From positions 12,890,010 through 12,954,009 of the forward strand of contig NC_134144.1 in NCBI RefSeq assembly GCF_033958435.1: a stretch of DNA of 64,000 nucleotides, read 5' to 3'. Shown here one piece after another: positions 1 to 11,100 of this stretch. The position numbers and the translations under genes were made by a program. The DNA comes from Carettochelys insculpta. Its lineage: Eukaryota > Chordata > Testudines > Carettochelyidae. Within the stretch, counting starts at the first letter, position 1. Each line of letters opens with the position of its first letter. The notes beneath the pieces are model-generated. The model was not told the origin of the DNA, searched no databases, and saw only the letters and a program-made list of their open reading frames with translations.

Positions 1-2123
1 ACGAAACAAGCTCAGAATGGAATTTTCTTCCCAGATCAGAAAACTTACCATTGGAGACACGGAGATGCCAACAGTAATGCTGGGAGAGACCCAACTTAAC
101 TCCTTGCTCCCTTGGCTCATGAAGCCACACACAAGTAGCCTGTATCGCAGTTTAACTACAGGCTAAACAAGTGGAGAATGATAGTAGAAAATGCATCTCA
201 CCGTTTAAAAGGCCAGATTCAGGAGTCACCTGACCTGGTTAGACCTCAAGGAGAGCAACATTCCCCTCATGGTGGCAGCCTGCTATGTACTCCATACTTT
301 ATATGAGAGTAAGGGGGAAAATTTCATGCCAGGCTGGAAGACCAAGGCAGATCACCTGGCCACTACTTATGAGCAGCCAGACACCAGGGTAATGAGGAGA
401 GCACAGCAAGGGCCACTGATAATCAGGGAGGCTTTGAAAATCAGATTTCTGAATGACCAGACAGCGACATGATAGTCATATTTGTTGCTCTTAAGGAAGT
501 GCCCCTTGTATGATGTGGGCAGGCCCATAAACCCTGTAAACTCCACCGCTCCTTGTGCAACACAGGTAATAACACCATGTTTGAGAGGTTATAGATTTTT
601 ATTTAAGGAACGAAATGAAGCATAGGAGAGAAGTTCATGGCAGCAGCTTCTGAGGGTCATCAGCAAAGGCAAGAGATGTTTTGCAATCACCAGTTCGAGC
701 ATCTCAGCCTTTTGTTCTGGGAAACATTCCTGGGGATTGAGTGGAAGGCCACCGTTGACTCCCCACCTTGTGGGGTGTTGGGGGGTGGGAGGGGAGGAAA
801 AAGGGGAGGAAGTTGTGAAAGAGACCACTGTTGCATGCACTGGCACAAAAAATAAGTGAAGGACAAAATACATTCACGGTGGATAAGTTTTACAACACAA
901 AGTAATTTATGGAAGAGCATCTGTAAAAAATAACAGGGAGGTGTTAGGTACAAGGACAAATTTTTGCTTTTAGTTGTCCTCTGTACAGCAGGTACATCAC
1001 ACAGGTCTTAAGGGTCTTTCTTGACACGGTTTGCTTCCACAGTAAGGCACGGACTGGGATATGCTTTCAAGCTGCGTGTGTGACGGTGGATTCAAAAAGC
1101 AGGTTCTGCACACTTTAAAGGGGGACAGGGCAGCAGCATGGTAGCTATCAGGGCTGTGGCCCTCACAGTTGCCCCAGGCTTCTTGCTCCCCACCCACAGG
1201 CTGCGACAGTGAAAGTTTCCCTTAAGTTAACACATAGCTTCCCTGGTTCCTCTAGGTTGCTATGTGAGATATCAGCCTTCTTAGAATAAGACACAATAAT
1301 GAGGAACATACAGTGACTGAATGTGGGCAGAAAGCTGGTCAGTCTGCTGCACTGCTCTGTACTTCAATGATGCCAGATCACTTGCTGCTGGCTTGGTGCG
1401 TAACAGGCTGGAATAAGACAGGACTCCCCAAAAACCTTGCCAGAAGAACTGAAGAGATTACTTGTATCAGAGCTTTCTGGAGACGTGCAAGGAGGATCCA
1501 TGCTCTGCCCCCAGACATATTAACAAGTTGTTCCAGGTGCGCCAGCTGTCTAGGTACAGTCCCCACCACAGATCACAACCAACTGACTTACCCCACTAAT
1601 AGCATGATTACAAGTGAGAACTCAACAGAGCTACCCTCCCCACTGGCAGGGTTTCGCAGCAAGGGATTGGCTGCGAAGGTGAAAAGAGATCCTGGCTGTT
1701 GATGAGATCAGCTGCTTTCCACCTGCTCACCATTTTCCTCCTCTTCCTCATGTACCATGTCTTCATTGCTGTTGCAACAGGCTGCCTGAAGAGTCTCTTG
1801 GGAAGTATCCAAGGACAGTTTGGAGATAGTGATTCATAAAATATCTTTCAAAAGTAGTTCAACATTTCTCATCTGAAGCATGAGCTAAGCCCCTTGTAGA
1901 ATTCTAGCTCCACTTTGCTGTCAATGGCCATTGGGATTACCTCCTGTTATGGAGCCGCACATATGGCAGTTCAGATTGCATGAATCTCATTGTCTTTGCT
2001 GAACTGCCACCAATTTCATCCAGGTCTAAAGGTTTCTGTACCCACATCACTTGAGACTTTTATATTTAATTCATTGTATTAGTTTCGCTTTCTTTTACAC
2101 ATAGACAAGTTTAACATGATATT
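1..2123. other. Intergenic DNA downstream of NOP58, nothing recognised
   Basis: There are only short open frames without recognisable motifs, a G-rich run near 780 and scattered AT-rich sequence. In human the next gene on this side is BMPR2, but no BMPR2 exon is seen here. Confidence 0.6.
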
Positions 2124-2419
2124 CAGATTGAAGGTCTGTAGTCTGGCACCCTTGGGACCTGACTGGTGCCAGAGAATTTGCCGAACCCACTAGAATATTG
2201 CCTATCAGCATTAACGACACTTCCACCGTGTACTGGGCTCTTGGACATTTAAGGATAAATTAGAGCTAAAAGAGAGCATAGAACACTAACAGCCACGATT
2301 AGAGGCTGTAAACAAATTTTATGGGACCATGCGAAACTTGGCCACATCCATAAGCGGACATCCAACTAACAGCAATCATGCCAGACCATGGATACTGCCA
2401 GACCAGACGTTCAACCCAT
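2124..2419. mobile_element. MITE, CAGGTTGAACCTC family (copy 1)
   Basis: The left end CAGATTGAAGGTC and right end GACGTTCAACCC are inverted copies. The inside holds gtctggcacccttgggacc and the mirrored ccagaccatggatactgcc. Two better preserved copies occur at 16245-16568 and 59232-59541. It is probably a non-autonomous Tc1/mariner-type element. Confidence 0.7.
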
Positions 2420-3421
2420 ATTCTCGTATAATGGCTCAAATTCCTTTCTAAAGCCATTATGGCAGCACATACTGCCTGTGAAAGGGGAACTCAGTATAAC
2501 CAAGCTTGTGTTAAATGCCTATAGCAGCAAATGGATTCAGATGTGTTAACCCTAGAGTAAAATGACAACCACTTTAATGTCAGTATAACACTGTCGACAT
2601 TCATTGACCATTTTTACAGAACCATGCTTATCCAAATATTGCAGTCACAAAACTAGTTACTCAAGAAATTCAAATTGGAAGTCACATTTCAAAGTAATCT
2701 CCAGCCCTGCTTAAAAGGAGGGCAGCAGGAAAGGACAGATGTGATGCACCACCTGTCCAGGATCCAAAACTTAACTGTCTCCTTCCCTTGTTCCTTTTTC
2801 CACAAAGGCCCATCATCATCTTCAACAAACCCTGAAAGCCTTCAGCATTATCCCATTTTCTACAGAGCAGTTTTGCTTTAAAATGTGAGAACCCACAGCG
2901 CTTACAAAAACATGGAAATGTAACTTTTAAAATTCTGATCCGACTGTTTAGCTAATAAAAGAGTCATGCAAATTTTTTCATTCAGCTTAATTATACAGGA
3001 CAGCAGCTGAGTACTGAATAATGGTTTAAGACTTTTGGGGAAGTGATTACATTAATACTAAAGAGGATAATGAAATCCCTAATTTCTAATTATTTGAGAA
3101 TACGTGCATAATAAAAAGCTACAGGGACTGTATCAGAGATTTTGCTTTCACGGGTAATTGTACATGTTTTGTCTTTTTCATGCAAGATTCAGATTTAATG
3201 CCTCTGTTACCTGGCCGGTAAAATCAGAATGCATGTGAATTCTGAAGATTCCCTCTGGAGAACTGCACTGCACAGAGCTTTAAGTGGCAACAGTTCATCA
3301 ATTGCAGGAGACAGCAGTAGCACAAGGACAAGCAACCCTGGCCCTGTCAAGGATAAGCAGTGGATGCAGAGCAGCACGATGTGCCAGAGACAGGTGCAAG
3401 ACAACATCCCAAGAAGCCTCC
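2420..3421. other. Intergenic, no gene seen
   Basis: AT-rich DNA with a short spurious frame at 2675-2881 on the plus strand and overlapping antisense frames at 3207-3450. No domain or repeat family is recognised. Confidence 0.5.
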
Positions 3422-3436
3422 CTCTACTAGTTATAG

Positions 3437-3694
3437 TCACAGAGAGATAGCTGTGTTACCTGTATCTTCACCAACAAAAAGGCAGTCCTGTAGCACCTTA
3501 AAAACTAACAAAATAATTGATAAGGTGAGGAGCTTTCATGGGACAGATCCACTTCCGCAGACCTGAAAATTCTGCATTTCTGTAATTCTGAATTCAGAAT
3601 TTCCTGATCTGAAGAAATGGGTCTGTCCCATGAAAGCGCATCACCTAATAAACTATATTGTTAATCTTTAAGGTGCTACAGGACTGCTTTTTTG
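3437..3694. mobile_element. Inverted pair of Penelope-like terminal repeats
   Basis: The left half carries the minus-strand form of the family tail (gcagtcctgtagcacctta) and the right half carries the plus-strand form (ctttaaggtgctacaggac). The conserved gggtctgtcccatgaaagc-type block occurs in both arms. A likely target duplication flanks it: ctctactagttatag at 3422-3436 and ctctactaggtatag at 3695-3709, 14 of 15 identical. Confidence 0.75.
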
Positions 3695-4789
3695 CTCTAC
3701 TAGGTATAGCTGCTCCCATTTGAAACCCAGGGAAGGCAGTGGCTAAGCATTCACACAGGCAGAGAAGGAGGATAGATTTTGCATCTTCTACACACCAAGA
3801 GGAGTAAATTAAGCAAACAGATTAACATTCTCATTAGAGAGTCAACGTGTCTGTTTCTCCTGCCACAAAGCAAACATGGGACTGCAGTTAAATGCAAAGC
3901 TGGGCAATAAATTATCTACCACAGAAAATCAGTAACTGTCACGGCCTAAATCAGATATCAAATATCTTTTAGCCAGGGAAAGATATTTTTTTTTTTTTTT
4001 TTTTAGGGAAGACAACATGCCTTATAAAAAGATAAGAAAAGGGAGTAATAGGCAAGGATAATCTACACTAAATATTGGGCAAAGGTCAACTATAAAACTA
4101 AAGTTGAATACGCTTCTCACTGTACACCCTATAGTTATAGGGTCTAATAAGTCCTTTGAAGGCTCAGCGGGGTAGCAAACCATTTGCTAGCCAAAAGCAA
4201 TAAAAGCAATTTAACAATAAGTTAAAATAAGACATCTACATTTTGAAAACAAAAGAAAAGCTTTCCTCTTCAGTTTCGCCAATAAGCAACTGATGAACTC
4301 AATCCTTTGGCTTTTTGAGTGGCAAATAAAGTGGAATTGTTAAAAAGCCACACGAGACATTTTTATTCAAGTTACTGCAAACTTAATCCTCTGTCTTGTC
4401 TGACATTCGCAAAATGCTGTAACCTTCACTCCCAAATTCTCTCAAGGTCTCTCATGAAAACTGCACTGTACACTGATAATGGAGCTCATCTGTTCTATGT
4501 GCAATTATTCTGGCTTCTGTGAAGATCAACATTCTTATGAATACACAGCCATTTACATTACTTTTACGGTAAGTCTTCTAAACAAGTCTCCGAAATAGTA
4601 TCACAGCTTTTGAATTGACTTTGTAGATAATAATCTCAACGAAAACATTTAAGGTTTAAAAAAGTAAGAAAGCTGGATCCTCCTCCTCATGATTACAAAT
4701 TTTACAAAATTAAATTGACTTAAAAACATTAGTGAAGTTAGTTACTGTGATGAACTAATCAGAAAGAGGCAAAACAAACTTGGCCCAAG

Positions 4790-5048
4790 ATGTATACAAA
4801 AAAGCATAGTTTTATTCAATATCACAACGGACCACCATTGAACAAAGACCTATTGTGAGCTTTTCAAATTAAAGAAATTTCATTAAGGCAGTGACCCACC
4901 TATGCAAAACTTAAGTATTTTGTTCTGAGGAAGAGATGGTCTGTACTTATCAAACTCATCTTCCACCTGCCCTCTCCTCTTAGGGAGGGAAGTATTTTAT
5001 GGAATATATTCTCAGTTGAAGTTTCCAAATGAACTGTTTCTCCCCCCA
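4790..5048 (-). other. NOP58: NOP58 3' UTR
   Basis: This is the stretch between the TAG stop and the first good poly(A) signal (minus-strand AATAAA at 4811-4816). It has no other coding potential. The exact cleavage point, about 10-25 nt past the signal, is inferred. Confidence 0.7.
4811..4816 (-). terminator. NOP58: NOP58 poly(A) signal AATAAA
   Basis: The plus strand reads tttatt, so the minus strand carries a canonical AATAAA about 235 nt after the stop codon. It is the first such hexamer after the last exon. Confidence 0.7.
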
Positions 5049-5102
5049 CTAGTCCTCTTGTTCTACCTTGATTTTCTTCTTTTTCTTCTTTTTCTCTGCA
5101 CT
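5049..5102 (-). CDS. NOP58: NOP58 coding exon 15 with stop codon
   Basis: The last 17 codons plus TAG read [17 protein letters not shown]. The acceptor is ttgcag|agt. IKVE at residues 520-523 is a second SUMO consensus. The exon continues into a short 3' UTR. Confidence 0.95.
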   Translation of the reverse strand, partial: SAEKKKKKKKIKVEQED

Positions 5103-8100
5103 CTGCAAATCAACAGAAATATTTCTGTGACCAACTGATGACAGAGCAGGTAATGCAGAACATCAATAGAAGCAGATGGATAATGTAGGACTTCAGACAT
5201 TGATGCTCACATTCACAAAGCAGTTTACAAATGCCGACATACTGACGTTAGGTGTGCGCATACTCTTTCACATCATTCTCTGTTCTCTTAGGCTATGGCT
5301 ACACTGCAGAGCTATTTTGGGCTACTCCGCATCTATGAAAAGTGCCTGTTATTTCTAAATATTTTTCAAAATAAGGTGTGCTTTTTTGGCATCCCTGTAC
5401 ACCTCATTGCAGGAGCAGTAAGGGATGCCTCGAAATAACGTAGTATTTCAACATCTGGTGCTGTCTGCTGAAATCGCCTATTTCGAAATAAACGCTAAAT
5501 GGAATGTCCAATTTGCATAGCACAAATTGTGTATATTCTGCCAAGTTTAAAATGCAGTGTAGCTGTAGTCTCACGGAAAAGGATGCTCACAGGACTGCAG
5601 GAACTCATAGTCACCTTCCATGTAAACCTGGGCAAGATGATGGCTGCAGAAATGGAGCTCAGCCACAGAATATGCTAATTTCTAAGGCAGGAGTGGGAAC
5701 CTGTTTTTGGAGCCTTGAGCCATTAACCCACAGAAAAAAACCAGGGGCCATACAGAAGTGAGAAGTGAAAAAGAAGTCCTCACAACCTGCAGCTCAGGGC
5801 ACCAGGAATCTCCCCTCACGTGTCAGCCTTGTGGGAGCGGAAGTACAGAAAGGGGGCTAGGGAGGAGGTGGGTGCAGCACTCAGCCAGACTGTGGGGTGG
5901 GGGGCAGCGGTGCAACCCAAGTGGCATTTCCTCCATTTCTGGGTTGCCCACCATTGGTCTACAGTAGGGTTTGGCTAGCACAGGTATCAAAGGAAAGAAA
6001 AAATTCCTTGTCCACTTTCATGGGAGAAACTGAGGTAAGTCACCCCTGCTGCTAACTCACAATTGTACCTAATATGCTTTCAGAAACCCTGCAGTCCCGA
6101 ATAGAAAACATTTGAAGGATAGGGCATTGAGTCAATGTGTGCGTCCATAGCAGACACTCTCTTGTGCCATTTAGAAGTTATCTTGATACACAGCAGCAAC
6201 CCCAGCTGATGCAGTGAAACATGTAGTGCAGCCCCCAGTGTTGGACAAAAAAGGTTATGAGCAATTAAAGGATGCTGAAGAGTGAACATCACTCAGTGGA
6301 CGCAAGGAGAACAGAGGCCATTGAGCTGAGCTGGAAGGGTGGGGGCATAAAACTAGGCACTGCATTTTGAAGTACGAGGTTGAGGGGAAAAAAAGGAAAC
6401 TGTGCACTTGGAGAAGCTTATGAATTTCTCATGATCCTAGTTTGTCATCTGACCATTCTCATAGCCTACACATTACTGGATATTATAAGACAGAAGGGCT
6501 AAAAAGACTATAAAGCTGTCATCTTCATACAGAGGGCTATACAAACGTTCGTATTTTTTTTCTCGTCTTCACTGTTTCAGAAAGAAAATATCCTTGCAGA
6601 TTTTAATGCAACTGGTCACTTAGAATAAAATTCATCTCACCTCCACTGTTGTGCTAGTGGATGGCTCTTCAGCAAAAGCTGCCTCTTCCTCAGCTATTTG
6701 TTTTTTTTCCTTTTTCTTTTTCTTCTTTTTGACTGGCTCATCTGCCTCTATATCTGCCTCTTCTGTTCAGAGAAAAGCAAAAATCAGGCAGTCAGTTGTC
6801 AGATGTGCTTAGGGTAGAAGGAAAGCCATAGCTGCCCTGTACATATCATATCAGAACTAGAAGGGACCTCAAGAGGTCATCAAGTCCTGTCCCCTGCACT
6901 CACAGCAGGATCTGTCACCATCCCTGACTATCTCCCCCCGCCCCCGCCCCTGCCCCAGACCCATGAAAGACCCACCCCCCCTCAAGAACTGAACTCACAA
7001 TCCTGGGTTTACAAGACCAATATTCTAACTACTGAGCTAAGAGGATGAAGTTGTACATGTTACAGAGCATATGGGAGTCCTACATGGATTTTCATCTCTC
7101 CACCCCACCTCCCTTTTTCACATGCCTTCTGCCTGCTGACATCGGGGTTGACAATTCTGTTTAAGCCTCAAAGTGTCATTATTCTAACAAATCTGAACAT
7201 GCTGCTAACACAGCACTGTCTTCCACCAGTTGTTAGAACATATAGACAAGCACAGTATCATTTACTAGTTTATAACCACCAACACTCAGGCACTCTATTA
7301 AGCTTTGGGAACCTTCAGAGATACCAAGTAAAAAAGATGACTGATCTGGCATCCTATGGAGCAGAATCACATCACCACTACAGCTCCACCACGTTACATC
7401 TCTTTGCTTAGCTGAGCCAGTCTTGGATACCAGGGTCTTCCGTACGCAATGCGTTTTAACGCACGAACCCATGATGTAACAACAAAACTTCAGGTTTTCC
7501 GTAACTGGGATGCTGACGCCAACAGAGTTTGTGGCGTGCTGTCATGACTCAGAAGGGGGGGAGAACTCTCACAGCACTTCCCAAATGAGAACTTAGTCCG
7601 TTGTGAAAGCGAGAGGGTGACTCAACTCAAAAAAGGAAAGAAATACCTCGGACAAAGTCAGACTTGGCTTCCCATTAAACTTACAAAAATGCAGCAGGCT
7701 TAACTGCTCAGGCCAGAAAAGATACAAAAGGCGGCTTTAAACCTTTGCCTCAAGCCTAAACAGGAGACACAAAATTGGCTCTAGAGTAGAACGTCTGTTT
7801 ACATCTAAAGCCAGGTAGAACACCACACATGCAGTTTACCTTTAAAACAAATGCTAAAGCCCTCAGTAGAAGAAGATTACAGATGAAAGCCCTGGTGTGC
7901 ATAATAAGCCAATCCCACAAGAGATATAAATGCCAACATGGCAACATGCAACTAATGTGTGTGCATATATAACCTTCTACACTGTTATCATCTATGTAGA
8001 GAGAAGTAACAAATGTACAAGTACAATTATTTTTATCTCACTGCACAATGTGGGATATGTAATCCTGTGTCATATTTGCTGTACTGTGAGTTTACTCATT

Positions 8101-11100
8101 TGTGATACTGAGCAAAAGAGATTGAATTTTCAGACAATGTGCTGGTTTGGAAGATAACCTGCGTTGTTTCTCTTTATTTGCTTTGAAATACGAAGCAAGG
8201 AACGATCACATAAATTTCAATGCAAAATAGCACCTCAGCCACGAGTGGGACATTGGGCACTACTAAACACAGTATTCAAAGGCTTTGTCATTTCTTGTAG
8301 CTCGCGGAAGAATGCATTAATAAAGACTTCAATTGCTAGTTTCCAACAGAGCTCATCACAAGATTTCACATGTTTGAATCTGGACAGAATGAGGATCACA
8401 GCTCCAGGGAGGCTGTTCTTTCCCTCCAGGCTTGGCACTGGCAAGTCACTCAGCTCAGTAGGGATTCTTTGCAATACAGCAGTTGACAAGAGGTAAGAGC
8501 CTTTGCCAGCAGGCTCTGGAACAGACTGAAGAGCACCCAGAATACTTAAGCTTGACTGATGCTACATGAGTACAGGCAAGTGTGAGTTCCATGAGTTACA
8601 CCATAACCCTAATCCTCTGCCCCTTTGCCTGCACCCATACTCCCTCTCAGACACTGCCCCTCAATCCCCTGCCCCAGGTCACAACCCAAACCCCTATCCC
8701 GAGCACCCAGCCTTCTTCCCAGACCCCTGCACCTCCTCCATTAACATCATGCAAGAGCGTGGCCCTTGATCACTTTCCAACTTCTTGGAGTGACCCACAC
8801 ATCAAAATTACTGACCGCCGTTGGTATAAGAGGACAGTGAGAATGGACACGTTCACTTGCAGATGGCAAGCAATAAATACAGTAAACCCTTGACTTACAT
8901 GTAGGTTGCGTTACCAGGCAACCACGTGTAAATCGAATTTCTTGCAAGTCAGACGACTCGGGAAACTGACTACCACTGCTGTGCTGGTCAGTTTCCCGGC
9001 TCCCATAACTGGTGGGGAGCTGCGAACTAGGTGGCAGCCATGGCTCCCAGCTCCCCTCCTTGCGGGAACCAGGAAGCAGGCAGCAGCGCTGGTCATCTTC
9101 CTGGCTCCTGCAAGTGGAGGGGAGCTGGGAGCCAGGCTGCTGCCTGGTTGCTGGCTTCCCGCCACTCACAATTTTGACTCATGAGAATCCAAGTAAAGCG
9201 CAAGTCAAAATCAAATAATAGGGGTTTTACTGTAAGCTCTTCCATATACTCCTCAGAATGTGTACAGCTCCTAGCGTAACAGCACCTCAGCCATGAGTGG
9301 GACATCTGGGCACTACTAAACACAGTACAGCTGGCACAAAAAGAACAACAATCAGAGAAAGATCTGGATGGGCTCAGTGCCCAAATATACAAGGGGTGTT
9401 TTGCAAACAGTGCATAACACACATGTTGCTAATGCTGGCCATGAAGCAAGATGTATGGCTGTGTGTTCTGGTGGAGGATGAAAGATGAGTGATACCAAGA
9501 AGGTGGTTTACGGAACTTTACTTGGCACTCCTCTAACTCAAAATTCTCACTTCTAACTTCACTTAGGAGTCTGCAGCTCTTCAGTGTTTTCCTGGGTTGC
9601 TGTTTTTGGTAAATTTTAATTAATTATTTTCCTATTTATACCCTTAATTCTAATTTAAGGATGTCTGTCCACATACCATGAAAGCTGGTTATATTTTTAA
9701 GAGGCTTAACCAATGTCCTGCTAAGACAGGAACACAGCTCAGCTCTAGATTCCTCAACAAAACCAGGAGATCTGCCGACAAAGTTTATTATGTGCACAAC
9801 ATAACTTTGCCACTCCTTTGAACCATGCTGATTTCCCAAGCTAATTGCCAAAACTGAGCTTTAAACAGCCCCAAAATGTTAGGAGGTGCTAGTACTCACT
9901 AAAGCCAAATGAATCAGATATACAATTCATATGTAAAAGTACTTGTTTTATGGCAAGACAGGCTAATGAGTAAAAAAAAAAAAGAAAAAAAATGTTAATG
10001 TTTAACCATACTGATGAATATGAAAGATGGTCACAGTTTTCATAGATTTTCTCCTTGTAGCAGAATACCTGAGAGAAATGTCAGCACAAGGTACCATGTT
10101 TTCTGGAGCACTTTTGGGGTAGGGGGACAGAGGAGAATCTCACATCTATGCTTATAAAAGCAAGTCTAAGGAAACAATTCTTTTTGTTAATAAAGGGTTA
10201 ATTCAGTGCTGATACCACACTCAGGAGGGTCTCAGAAGAGGTAGTGACTAAACATGCCCACATATTCCAAAAGGAATTAGGCAAGGAACACTAAGATCAC
10301 CACAGACCATCCCTTTGTCCATGATTCATTATCTTATGAAACATCATAGCAAAAGTCATAATGTGAACCCTTTGCCAAGCACTGCAGAAAGATACATCTG
10401 TGTTGGAGACGATAGCTCAAGCCAATATTCACTTAAGTTACAGCGGCTGTGCACCCCTCCACCAGTGCAAGATGCCATAAAACCAGCATAGGTGGCCACC
10501 ATGTAGGTTACTTTGACATTAGGGGATCTGGCCATGACATAGAACCAGCAAATCACCCTCAGTGGCTCAAGAGGGGAGTTAATCATAGAACTGGAAGGAA
10601 CTTCAAAAGGTCTTCATGGCAGACGCAAGCACCATCTAGACAGGGGTGAACAAACTGGGAACAGGCCCCCTTGGCGGCACGGGGAGGAGAAGAGCATTAA
10701 ATTTCAAAAGGAGGGGCAGGATGATTGGCTGCTGGGTGTCAGGCTCATCCAGCTCTTTAAAATGTTGAAACACATTACTGTTTTTATGTACATGTATTCA
10801 CCAATTAATGAAGTTTTGATATGCTACCTATTTTCTTACATGTGCCAAAAGGGTTTTTTTTTTTTTTGCATACAAACATAACCGAAATTTGTCACTTTGG
10901 ATTACATTAAACAGGTTGGGGTGGTGGGGGCTGCTGCTAACTGCAGGGATGGAAAGTGGAGTCCAACCTAAAAAGTTTGCTCACCCTGATCTAGATCATC
11001 CCTGACAGGTGTTTGTCGAACCTGCTCATAAAAAGGTCTCCAATGATGGAGATGCCACAGCCTCCCTAGGCAATTTATTCCAGTGCTTAACCACCCGGGC

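Noticed and set aside
8566..8893. Proline-rich frames in the C-rich block
   Set aside because: Low-complexity sequence repeated at 29.4 and 55.8 kb within transposon-like DNA.
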